Origin: Pigoraptor vietnamica | Taxonomy: Eukaryota > Opisthokonta > Filasterea | Assembly: GCA_943704525.1 (NCBI GenBank) | Contig: CALSCQ010002200.1 | Coordinates: forward strand, 1 to 33,543 | Length of the DNA stretch: 33,543 nucleotides | Direction: 5' to 3' | Shown here: positions 1-10,084 of the stretch, piece after piece | How the letters are laid out: every line of letters starts with the position of its first letter | Position numbering within the stretch: the first letter of the stretch is position 1 | Notes under the pieces: generated by a model | Told to the model about the DNA's origin: nothing | Databases searched by the model: none | Seen by the model: the letters and a program-made list of their open reading frames with translations, nothing else | Translations under genes and position numbers: made by a program

Positions 1-29
1 CCCCACCCCCCCCCCCCCCCCACCCCCAA
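1..29. repeat. Poly-C tract at window edge
   Basis: An almost pure C run broken by single A residues. On the minus strand it is a G-run inside the fourth UBC9 intron. It may be a real low-complexity tract or a place where the assembly is unreliable. Confidence 0.7.
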
Positions 30-80
30 CCCTCCTTTCTCCCGATGCATCAGACGACCACCCCTCCTGCAGCCACGCAC

Positions 81-898
81 CTGCTTGACTGTCACTGCGG
101 GCCGCCAGTCCTTCTCGGCATCGAGCAGGGAGAGGCACACAGTGCCCGAGGGAAATATGTTCGGGTGGAACAGCGGCGGGTCAAACTTGCCTGCGAGTGT
201 GCGATACATACGCAATGAGCGCTGCCATTGGAGCATTCCTCGAGACGCATCCTATCACAGCGCGCACACATGGGCAAACACGAGACGCGCACACGGACAA
301 AACGTGCGCACACGCAGATAATGTAATTTCCCGCACACAAGGTGGCGCAGAACGACCACAACTCGCACAAACACTATAACTCACACTTGGGAGGAAGCGC
401 CGGATAGTCGTCGGTGAAGATCATGATAAGCTTGAACACGCCGCCCTCCCAAAGAGTCTGCACATGAGCACTCGGTTGTTAATGGGCTCGGGCGTTACTG
501 AAATGGCTCCGTTGAACAGCTCCTCACCGTCACTCTCACTCACCCCCTTTTTGCCGGGAATGCCGCACTCCCACTCCTTGAGGTTCATCGAGCCATCCGC
601 AAGTGTCTTTGGCTTCGCATAAAAACCCTGGCGCCCAAATTACGGTCCATTAGAAGCCGGCAGACGACAGCATGCGTCAACGCCACCCAGCAGTGTAACA
701 AGCGCCAGCAGTCGTGGAAGTAACCACGAAAACAGTCCCAAAGTGGTCCAACTCCGTCCCTCAGACGCCGCGCGCCACTGCTCCCCTTACTTCTTACAAC
801 TCAACCACAAGCAGCCGAACCAGTCAACCCACAAAGGGATGGTCCTTGCGCCAGTTCTTGCGCTCTTCCGACAGCCGCGTAAGCGCAATTCCCGCCAT
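81..898 (-). CDS. UBC9: SUMO-conjugating enzyme E2, UBC9 type (3' part outside window)
   Basis: This is the E2 enzyme that takes SUMO from the E1 onto its active cysteine and passes it to target lysines, mainly in the nucleus. Coding exons on the minus strand are 898-833, 627-544, 457-385 and 190-81, giving residues 1-111 of the usual ~158. The N-terminus [20 protein letters not shown] is the UBC9 signature. Exon 2 encodes the IPGKKG loop, exon 3 the WEGG strand, and exon 4 HPN (residues 83-85) and the active cysteine in SGTVCLSLL, which falls at residue 93, the same number as in animal UBC9. Phases agree at every junction (0, 0, 1, 0). Exon 4 ends after VKQ at a GTGCGT donor (position 80 downward), so the last ~47 codons lie beyond the left edge. 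The start is the first ATG before the conserved GIAL motif. The family assignment is firm. Confidence 0.95.
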
Positions 899-1421
899 GG
901 CAACACCAATAAAAACAGCGAACGCCGCAAGTAACGAAATGCGCGCAAAATCGTCTGGTGTAGGGGCACTTTGAACAAACGACGAACGCGACTGACGCTT
1001 TTCGCGCGCAGCTCGGAAGTGAAACAGCTCACGTGCAGCGCCACTTCTACCGAGTTCTCGCACATTTCCCGTTGATCACGTGATATGAGGGATCCGTCTT
1101 CGCGCTTACAAACAGCTGAGGGCATCGTTCCGTCATCCCCGCGGCAAGTGCTCCCTTTGGGCCCTCCATCGACTCATCTGTGGCCGCCCGCCCCGCCATC
1201 CGCGACATCCACGCTGTGCACTCGCTTGTATTCGAAGTACGCCGTTCGAACACGTCTATCTGTCGCACGTTCGGACGATTCGCAGTTGCGTTGCGTTGGC
1301 GGTTGTCCTTGCCCCGGCGGGCCGTTAGGCCGCGCCATTCGCACGCGCGTGTGTAGTTGGTGTCGCGAAGTCGGAGCTCGCGCGGGGTGTGGGCGCCGAC
1401 GCCGCCCCGCTTGCCGCGAGA
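899..1421. promoter_or_regulatory. Divergent intergenic region between UBC9 and RPB2
   Basis: About 520 bp separate the two start codons, so this stretch must hold both 5' UTRs and promoters. I see no TATA box. Two CACGTG motifs lie at 1030-1035 and 1077-1082; the second sits inside a 10-bp perfect palindrome at 1075-1084 (ATCACGTGAT). Such E-box/G-box sites are common bHLH or bZIP targets, but in GC-rich DNA they can also occur by chance. No further gene is supported here. Confidence 0.45.
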
Positions 1422-4400
1422 ATGATGGACGAGGAGATGGTCGACGGGGAGGAGGACATTATCACGCAGGAGGACTGCTGGACGATCATTTCGTCGTATT
1501 TTGAGGAGAAGGGCCTCGTGAACCAGCAGCTCGAGTCGTTCAACGAATTTGTCGGCACAACGCTGCAGGAGATCATGGACGAGACGCCCGAGCTCGAGCT
1601 GAGCGCAGAGTCGCAGCACCACCGCGCGAACGAGCAGGCGCCGGTGAGTGGCGTGTGCGCGTGTGCGTCGCTTTGCAATGAATCCGATTATATGCTTCTG
1701 ATGCACAAGCTGTGTTTGGCACCGTTTTGCTGTGGCTGTGTCGTGCCGTTCTCTTTTCAATTGGTCATGCGATTGTTGACACGTTCGCATGTGCACATGC
1801 ACAGAACCGTTATCGCGTCAAGTTCCGGGACGTGTACATCGCCCCGCCCAACGCCACCGATGTGCATGGCACCAAGGGGCTCCTGATGCCCAACGAGGCT
1901 CGCCTCCGCAACATGACGTGAGTTGTGTGCGCGGCCCTCGCCCCCCTTGTGTCTGCGAGTGGTTAACGCGAGGGGATGAGCTCACGCTGGTGTTGGGCTG
2001 GGCAGGTATGCCGCGACCATGTTCGTGGACGTGCGCGTCACGACGATCCATCCCTCGGAAGAGGACGTGCCCCTGGCGGAGGGCGAGAAGGATCCGAATG
2101 CGGAGGAGACGCTGTACAGTTCGATGGTGCTCGGGCGCATTCCAATCATGCTGCGGTCGCAGTACTGCAACCTCAGGCGGGACGCGTCCGACAACACGCT
2201 GACGGACTTTAAGGAGTGCCCGTACGACCAGGGCGGGTACTTTGTGATCAACGGCTCGGAGAAGGTGCTCATTGCGCAGGAGAAGATGTGCAACAACCAG
2301 GTCTACGTGTTCCAGAAGAAGCAGCCGTCCAAGTACGCGTTTGTCTCGGAGATCAGGTGCGTGCAAGGGCCATGAGTGCGAAAGGGCGAAGGTGTGGTGC
2401 TGCCGCGCAGTGCGCTCAATGTGCCCTGTGTGTGCAGGTCCACGCTGGAGAAGGGCACGCGGCCTGCGAGCACGCTCTACGTGAAGATGCTGAACCACCG
2501 CGCCAAGGGGGCGTCGGGTCGCGTGATTGAGGTGACGCTGCCGTACATTCGCATGGACGTCCCGATTGTCGTCGTTTTTCGCGCGCTTGGGTTTGTGGCG
2601 GATCGCGACATTCTCGAGCACATTATCTACGACTTCCGCGACAACGAGATGACCGAGCTGCTGAAGCCGTCGCTCGAGGACGCCTTCGTGATTCAAGAGG
2701 AGACGGTGGCGCTCGACTTTATCGGCAAGCGCGGCACGACAGTCGGCGTCACGCGCGAGAAGCGCATCCGCTATGCGAAGGAGATTCTGCAGAAGGAGAT
2801 GCTGCCGCACGTGGGCATTGGGGACGGGTGCGAGACGCGGAAGGCGTACTTTCTCGGGTACATGGCGCACCGCCTGCTGCTCGCGGCGCTCGGCCGTCGC
2901 GAGTTTGACGACCGCGACCACTACGGCAACAAGCGCATGGACCTCGCGGGCCCGCTGATGGCCGGGCTGTTCCGCGTGCTGTTCAAGAAGCTGACGAAGG
3001 ACCTCAAGCAGCAGCTGCAGAAGGCCGTCGACAAGGGCAAGGAGTTCAACCTCCCGCGCGCGCTCACGTCGCAGACGATCACGAACGGCCTGCGGTACTC
3101 GCTGGCGACGGGCAACTGGGGCGACCAGGCTAAGGCGCACGAGACGCGCGCGGGCGTGTCCCAGGTGCTCAACCGCCTGACGTTTGCGTCGACGCTGTCG
3201 CACTTGCGGCGGCTCAACTCGCCGATCGGTCGCGAGGGCAAGCTGGCCAAGCCGCGCCAGCTGCACAACACGCAGTGGGGCATGATGTGCCCCGCAGAGA
3301 CGCCCGAGGGACAGGCGTGCGGCCTCGTCAAGAACCTCGCGCTCATGGTACACATTAGCGTCGGCACCGTCAGCGCGCCGCTGCTGGACGCCCTCGAGGA
3401 ATGGGGCACGGAAAACCTTGACGAGATCTCGGCGCCCTCGTCGATTGTGAACGCGACCAAGGTGTTCCTCAACGGGTGCTGGGTGGGAATCCACAGCGAC
3501 GGCGAGGAGCTGCTTGCGAACCTGCGGTCGATTCGCCGCGAAATGGACATTAGCGCCGAGGTGTCGATTGTGCGCGACATTCGCGAGAAGGAGCTCCGCC
3601 TGTTTACGGACGCCGGGCGCTGCTGCCGGCCGCTCTTTGTCGTCGAGAACCAGCGGCTACTTTTGCGGAAGGGGGACGTTCAGCGCCTGAAGGACTCGCA
3701 CCTCTTGCGGGAGACGGGCGAGGCGCGCTTTGGCTGGACGCAGCTTGTCCAGACGGGCGCCGTCGAGCTCGTGTCCACGGAGGAAGAGGAGACGGCCATG
3801 ATCGGTGGGTAATCGCATGCCTTGCGATGCGTGTGCTTTGTACTGTGAGGCTGCTGTGAACATTGATGGAATGCAATCACTCTACACCGGAGCTCACGTG
3901 CCCGCCCTGTTCTCACAGCCATGACGCCCGAGGACCTCGCTTCTGCGCGACGCGAGGGCGATCGCGCATACTGCACGACGTACACGCACTGCGAGATCCA
4001 CCCGGCGATGATCCTGGGCGTGTGCGCGTCCATTGTGCCGTTCCCTGACCACAACCAGTCGCCGCGCAACACGTACCAGTCTGCGATGGGCAAGCAGGCG
4101 ATGGGCGTCTACATCACCAACTACCAGTACCGCATGGACACGATGGCGCACGTGCTCTTCTATCCGCAGAAGCCCCTCGCCCCGACGCGCTCGATGGAGT
4201 ACCTGCACTTTCGCGAGCTGCCCGCGGGCATCAACGCCGTCGTCGCGATCGCGTGCTACTCTGGGTACAACCAGGAGGACTCTGTGATCCTCAACCGCTC
4301 GTCGATCGACCGCGGCTTCATGCGCTCGACCTTTTATCGCTCGTACCGCGACGAGGAGCGCCGGCGCATCGGCCAGGAGGAGGAGATTGAGAAGCCGACG

Positions 4401-5774
4401 CGCGAGCACGTGACGAACATGCGCCACGGCTCGTACGACAAGCTCGACGACGATGGTCTCATTGCGCCTGGTGTGTGTCGGCTGTGCGCAGTTTGGTACA
4501 ACATGTACTGCAAGTTCCGTTTGCATGCGTGCGCTCGTTCACTTGGGGGATATCACGTGCTCATTCATCTCTCCTGCCTTGGCTGCGTGCAGGCACCCGT
4601 GTGAGCGGAGATGACGCCATCATTGGCAAGACGACGTCGGTGCCTGCGGAGGACAACGAGCTCGAGGGCCGCGTGAAGCGCTTCCGCAAGCGCGACAGCT
4701 CGACGTTCCTGCGTCACTCTGAGAACGGGATCGTGGACCAGGTGATGCTGACGAAGAACCAGGAGGGCAACATGTTCGTCAAGGTGCGCGTGCGGGCCGT
4801 GCGCATCCCTCAGATTGGCGACAAGTTTGCGTCGCGCCACGGGCAGAAGGGCACGTGCGGGATCACGTACCGGCAGGAGGACATGCCGTTCACCGCGGAG
4901 GGCCTCACGCCCGACATTATCATCAACCCGCACGCCATTCCCTCGCGCATGACGATTGGCCACCTCATCGAGTGCCTGCAGTCGAAGGTCGCCACGATGT
5001 CGGGCAAGGTCGGCGACGCCTCGCCCTTCAACTCTGACGTCACGGTCGAGCGCATCTCGGAGCTGCTCAAGGGGTACGGGTACCACCTCCGCGGCAACGA
5101 GGTCATGTACAACGGACACACCGGCCGCAAGATCAACACGCAGATCTTCCTCGGACCCACGTACTACCAGCGCCTCAAGCACATGGTCGACGACAAGATT
5201 CACGCGCGCGCGCGCGGCCCGCTCACGATGCTCACGCGGCAGCCCGTCGAGGTTCGTGGCACATCGTTTGCGGTGTTTGTTTTTCTTTTTTGCTGTGTTC
5301 CTGTTGTTTGGTGTTGATGCGTCGGTCGCATGCGTCTGAATTGGCCCCTTGGCGCGGGTCGCAGGGTCGCTCGCGCGACGGAGGCCTTCGCTTTGGTGAG
5401 ATGGAGCGCGACTGCATGATTGCGCACGGCGCGGCGCAGTTTCTCCGCGAGCGCCTCTTTGAGCAGTCGGACGCGTACCGCGTGCACGTGTGCGACCTGT
5501 GCGGCCTCATCTGCATTGCGGACATTACGAAGAACCGGTTCTCGTGCAAGAGCTGCCAGAACACGACGCAGGTGCGCACGGATTGCGCGCGACTGGCGAA
5601 TTTCCCGTCATTGTGTTGGTGTTCAATGCTCACTCGCACGCGCTGCTGCAGGTCTCGCAAGTGTTCATTCCGTACGCGTGCAAGCTGCTCTTCCAAGAGC
5701 TCATGGCGATGAGCATCGCGCCCCGCATGATGGTCCTTCCCCCGAAGCGCCGTGAGTCTGCGGGCCACCACTGA
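1422..5774 (+). CDS. RPB2: DNA-directed RNA polymerase II subunit RPB2
   Basis: Second-largest catalytic subunit of RNA polymerase II, forming one side of the active-site cleft in the nucleus. Exons are 1422-1643, 1805-1917, 2006-2356, 2438-3804, 3919-4470, 4593-5251, 5365-5571 and 5652-5774, for 1197 residues (human about 1174). The order of conserved blocks is complete: [13 protein letters not shown] near the start, [19 protein letters not shown] (fork region), [27 protein letters not shown]-type [74 protein letters not shown] (residues 944-955, hybrid-binding), and the C-terminal clamp zinc ribbon with cysteines at 1131, 1134, 1149 and 1152. It is RPB2 rather than RPA2 or RPC2 because the whole sequence tracks the Pol II subunit, including the ending SIAPRMM. 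The start is the first ATG of the exon-1 frame; a second ATG follows directly. The last ten residues are a short lineage-specific tail. Confidence 0.97.
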
Positions 5775-6089
5775 GGGATGTTAGGCGCGGCCTCTTGAGA
5801 GAGAGAGGTGCAGGCCACTTGCAGGCGCCGCGTGGACGGCCTTGTTCCGTGTGTGACCGTGCGCGCGCGCGGTGTGTCCGCTGTGTCGGCCAGGGCGGCC
5901 GCGTGGACCTTGTACAGTGCCCAACTGTCCGAAACGAATGAACGGCAGTGTGGGCAGCTTTCGTGGCATTTTGGCGCGTGTTACGTAGGGCGCGTGAGTC
6001 CCGCCAATCCCATCGCGAATTGGGTGCCAAATGAAAACAGCACACAACGCGCATCGCACGCGCAACTGCACCTACGCACGCAGCCACGA
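5775..6089. other. Intergenic spacer RPB2 to lysine-biosynthesis fusion gene
   Basis: 315 bp holding the RPB2 3' UTR and the upstream region of the next gene. It has a (GA)n-like stretch near 5800-5808 and a GC dinucleotide run near 5860-5868. The frame of the next gene stays open back into this stretch, but the translation there has no conserved motif, and no aspartokinase lysine/glycine motif (KFGGTS) is encoded in any plus frame. Confidence 0.5.
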
Positions 6090-8948
6090 ATGGCCGCCGT
6101 CGCTCTCCTTGCGCGCGCAACGGACGCGTGGGAGGCGCGCCAGTGGACCGCGTTCGCGCGGGCCGTCGCGGCCACGTGGGATGGCGATGATCCCCCGCAG
6201 CGAATCGCAGTGTTTGTGCATGCCCCGCCCGCACTTCTCGCAGCGGCGGCCGCCGTGGTCGAGGCCGCCGTCGGCGCGGACGACGTCGCCGTTGAGCGCG
6301 CGCTCGCAGCGCTGTCTGATTCCGTGCGCGTGGCGGCGTGCAGGCTGGGCCATGCCAGCGCGGGCGCGGTGAGCGACACCCTTGCGCGGATGCACCGGGT
6401 GGGCCGCGGGGCGCACATGGTCTGCGCTTCCATTGGGACGGTGGCTGCCATTGTCCGCGCAGAGCTCGCAGCGGCCGTCGCGCAGTCGCTCGCTGTGCTT
6501 GTGGCCGCGCGCCTCGTCACCGATGGCATCACAGCGGCAGCACACCCCGCGCCCCCCGAGCTCTCGCTGCGTCCCCGCGCCGCCAACGGTCGCATCGACG
6601 CGGATGTCCGCCTCTCTGTGTCGCAGTCGTTTTCAAAGTCTGCGGGCGCCCTTGCGAGCCCTTCGGCCGGCGGGCGCGCTGCCGTTGTGTACGCTGTGGT
6701 ACCCGACGGCGCAGGCGAAGGCAGCGGCCCTCCGCGCATGCCCGCCGGCGAGGAGGTCGCGGCGTATTTTGCCGCGTGCGTGGACGCGCGACGGCTTGAA
6801 ATATGGGGCGACTGCGCTGGCCTGTTCACGGCGCGCGAGCCGTCGGCCTTTCCGCGCACGAGCCGCCTGCTCCGGCGCCTCGACCACCGCGAGGCCATGG
6901 AGGTTGCGGCGGCGGGGACAGACGTCGTGCACCCCGCGTGCGTCGACACGGCGCTGAGTGCGCACATCCCCATTCGCATTGCGGGCATTGGCGCGGCGTC
7001 GCGCGACAACGGCACGCTGATTGTGGACAGGGGCGCGGCGGGGGCTGTCGGCGGCGCGGCGGGGCCGAGAGCCGTGCGGGTGCAGCGGGGCATCACGCTC
7101 GTGTCGATGGAGACGCTGGACATGTGGCGCACCGCGGGCTTCCTCAGCCGCCTCTTTGCCTGCTTTGAGCGCGCGCGCGTCAGCATCGACCTCATCTCGA
7201 CGTCAGAGACGAACGTGACGGCGAGCGTGGACTCGGCCCACGTGGACCCTCGCCGATTTGCCGACCTGCTGCGCGACCTCAGCCATCACTGCGGCGTCTC
7301 GGTCATCGAGCCGTGCGCGGTCGTCGCCGTTATCGGACTGGGCGTGGGCGCGTGCGCCGCCGCACTTGACGTGGCGGCGCAGGTGGGCGCGCCCGTCTAT
7401 CTCGTGAGCAAGAGCGCGAGCGACGTGAGCCTGTCGCTTGTCGTCGACGAGGCACGCGCCACTCAGCTCGAGGCGGCGCTGCACGAGGCCCTCTTCGGGG
7501 ACATTCCGGGCGCAGTGGATGCGTTCGGTCCCACGCACGCCGAACTCGAGGACGCGGTGGGGGGCGGGCGCACGGGCGCGCGTTCGGCCGCTGTGTTTGC
7601 AGCCCGGTGGTGGCAAGCCGGTGATGTTGTGCGGATGGCGCCCCCTGCCGCGCCCCTCTACGTGTACCACGTCCCGACGCTGATTGCTTCGGCGGACCGC
7701 CTGACGTCGCGGCTGCGCAGCGTTTCGCGCTTCTTCTTTGCGATCAAGGCGAATCCCAACCGCGAACTCATGCGCATACTCAAGGACAGGTGGGGCTGCG
7801 TGCAGTTCCTGTGCGAGCGGCGGGTGTTTGCCATGCGCATAGTCGCGCTTTGCTTCAAACGGCGCGTCTCCTGTTGAAAAATTGCCTCTGTTGCCTTGGC
7901 GCGCTCGCTGACACTTGCTACCGGACGCAGGGGCTTTGGCTTTGAGTGCGTGTCGCCCGGCGAACTGCAGATCGCGCTCTCGGTGCTTGGGCCGCCGTCG
8001 CCCATATCGTCGTCGCGCATTCTGTACACGCCCAACTTCGCTAGCCGCGCCGACTACGACGAGGCGTTCGAGCTGGGCTGTCACGTGACCGTGGACGGCC
8101 TCTTTCCCCTCGAGCGCTGGCCCGCGTGCTTTGCGAACCGCGCGATCATCTTGCGCGTCGACACGGGCGGGGGCCGCGGCCACCACGCCAAGGTCGTCAC
8201 GGCGGGCGGCGTGTCCAAATTCGGCATCCCCGTCGCGCAGATGGCACGCTGCGCAGAGCTGTGCCGCGCGGCGCGTGCGGTCGTGGTGGGCCTGCACGCG
8301 CACGTCGGCTCCGGCATCACGACGGAGCCAGGCACGTGGGGCGAGTCGCTGTCGGTCCTCCGCGCCATCGCCCGCGAGCACTTTGGCGGGGCTGTGCGCA
8401 TCTTCAATGTGGGCGGCGGTCTCGGCGTCCCCGACCGTCCGTCGGCCGAGCGCCTGGATCTCGACGCGGTCGAAGCCGGCCTGCAGGGCGCGCGGGGCGC
8501 GGGGGCGGAGGCGGAGGGGTGGGAGGTGTGGATGGAGCCGGGGCGGTACCTTGTGGCCGAGTGCGGCGTGCTCCTCTCCCGCGTGACGCAGACGAAGGAC
8601 AAGGGGGACGGCGGGCGGCGCTTTGTCGGCGTCACCGCTGGGATGCACGCGCTCGTCCGGCCTGCGCTGTACGACGCCCACCACGAGGTCGTGAATGCGT
8701 CGCGCGTGGACGCGAACGGCGAATACCCGCCGCAGCCGATGGCCGTGTACGATGTCGTGGGCCCCATATGCGAGAGCGGGGATGTCCTCGCGCACAAGCG
8801 GCTGCTGCCGGCGGCGACCACGGAGGGCGACGTCCTTGTGATCGAGTGCGTGGGCGCCTATGGCCGGTCCATGGCGTCCACGTACAACGCAAGACCCCTC
8901 CCCGACGAGGTGCTCGTGGGCCTGTCGCCCGTCAAGCCGTCGCGTTAG
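6090..8948 (+). CDS. Aspartokinase-like/diaminopimelate decarboxylase fusion (kinase half degenerate)
   Basis: The C-terminal half should make L-lysine from meso-diaminopimelate with PLP, the last step of the DAP pathway. Exons are 6090-7789 and 7931-8948, 905 residues, phase-2 intron with a GTGGGG donor. The decarboxylase part (from about residue 521) is complete: PLP lysine K553 in FAIKANPN, GFECVSPGEL, HAHVGSG 689-695, GGGLG 728-732, EPGRY 769-773, and CESGD 847-851 with the catalytic cysteine. The N-terminal part follows the bacterial bifunctional AK/DAPDC enzyme (Xanthomonas-like): LEIWGDCAGLFTA, LLRRLD, two ACT regions (ITLVSMETLDMW and SIDLISTSETNVTASVDSA at about 335-385; VYLVSKSASDVSLSLVVDEA at about 435-455). 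But the KFGGTS motif is absent, GRGGSDTSAAYF is reduced to PAGEEVAAYF (from residue 218), and the ATP-site lysine of the AKVLHP motif is D278. The start is the first ATG before family similarity. I infer that it decarboxylates but does not phosphorylate aspartate. Confidence 0.9.
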
Positions 8949-9227
8949 CTGTTCTAGCATGATGAATGTATTTGTCAGTTGGAGAGACAGGGCATACTGA
9001 CGTTACAGCCGTCTGCCGACAGAGCTTAGTTCAAAGGGACGGCTGCCTGAGTCAAAGACCGAAATTTTACTCAGCGTCTGAGCGTTATGCTCAGCGAACC
9101 GCGCAGTCATTCTCATTGGGCTCCCGGGACCGCAGTTGCGGCTGTCCGTCATTCCTACGTGCACGGTAGCTCAATGCTGCGTCCGGCGCCGGCATGGGCT
9201 CCGATAGTCGGGCTGCTGCCGTGCCCG

Positions 9228-9461
9228 CTACTGCGCAGCAGCGTGCTGGTCCTGGTACTTTGAGTCCATGGTGTGGAGGCCCTTGCCCACGGCATTAAGC
9301 TCGTCCTTGGCACGAGCCCACTCCGCCCCGTTGCCGTGAAGTACAGCACGGCGCGTGTGCTCTGCGGCATGCAACACGGGCTCCGCGTATTTGCCGTACG
9401 CGCTGGGCTCGCCTCCCTGTCGCACTTGCTCGGAGCGATAACCACCCAGTTGCTCCGACAT
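9228..9461 (-). CDS. Small hypothetical protein
   Basis: A 77-residue intact frame on the minus strand beginning MSEQLGGYRSEQ and ending KYQDQHAAAQ. It is hydrophilic and alanine/glutamine/histidine-rich, with no signal peptide or membrane span; the middle looks helical (AEPVLHAAEHTRRAVL). I do not recognise the family. It could be a small single-exon gene or the last exon of a longer minus-strand gene, because the region just upstream (9462-9560) is also open in another frame. Support is only ORF integrity and protein-like composition. Confidence 0.3.
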   Translation of the reverse strand: MSEQLGGYRSEQVRQGGEPSAYGKYAEPVLHAAEHTRRAVLHGNGAEWARAKDELNAVGKGLHTMDSKYQDQHAAAQ

Positions 9462-9515
9462 TGTGCGTGTCGACCTGGCGCAGACTCGTGCCCCCAGCCA
9501 CTTGCGAATCATGCA

Positions 9516-9992
9516 TTACGCCGCGCGGGGCGCCGCCGGTAGATGACATGGCTGTAGCCGTTGATATGATAGGGAAGGGGCCGTCTCGCGCTTGCTCAGT
9601 GGGGATGGTCGAAGCCGGTGAAGCCGACAGACGCTTGATTCAGTGATAAAGACGGGAGTCTGACGGCAGTCTGCATGCCCTTCGTCGCTTGCTCGATCAA
9701 AGTGGTCACACTCGCTCCACGGGTTGCGGAGTTCGGAAGGGAGTTGGGAGTCAGAGCAATTCCTCTGCCTCCCAATCACGCTGTCGTCCGACTCGACGTC
9801 AGCCAGAGTAACCTGCCCCCCTTCTTCTTCTACGTCGCCCTCGGGTACAAACTCTGCGTCGGAGTCGGGTGTGTCGTCGCAGTCGTCTCCAGTAATGAAG
9901 CCCTGGTCGTCCGTGTTTGCAACGGAAACTCTGACGGACAGTTCTTCGTCGGCCGGGCCGCCAACGTCATTGAGTGCATACACAGGCCCCAT
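9516..9992 (-). CDS. Hypothetical acidic protein
   Basis: A 158-residue frame on the minus strand starting MGPVYALNDVGGPADEE. The first half is strongly acidic (runs such as DDCDDTPDSDAEF and EGDVEEEGG), the second half basic and serine/arginine-rich, which may be a frame run-on past a missed intron. It starts 93 bp from the divergent orphan gene at 10085, so the two could share a promoter. The opposite strand is also open here, so the strand choice rests on composition alone. No family recognised. Confidence 0.25.
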   Translation of the reverse strand: MGPVYALNDVGGPADEELSVRVSVANTDDQGFITGDDCDDTPDSDAEFVPEGDVEEEGGQVTLADVESDDSVIGRQRNCSDSQLPSELRNPWSECDHFDRASDEGHADCRQTPVFITESSVCRLHRLRPSPLSKRETAPSLSYQRLQPCHLPAAPRAA

Positions 9993-10084
9993 ATACACAA
10001 GTCCCGCCCACGCCGTCTTTCAGTCGACTGGAAAGTCTTGACTTATTCGACTTTTCCTTCTACTGGCGTCACACGAACGCGCAC

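Noticed and set aside
1818-3494. Long minus-strand open frame (558 codons) opposite RPB2
   Set aside because: It lies wholly antisense to conserved RPB2 exons; GC-rich third positions remove stop codons on the opposite strand. The product is a low-complexity Arg/Leu/Val/His string.
5808-6089. Extending the lysine-biosynthesis fusion gene upstream in the same frame
   Set aside because: The extra 94 codons have no ATG with family similarity behind it and do not supply the missing KFGGTS motif; this is more likely 5' UTR.
7203-8960. Minus-strand frame of 585 codons opposite the decarboxylase
   Set aside because: An antisense shadow of a gene with all catalytic motifs on the plus strand; it runs through the plus-strand intron without any splice logic.
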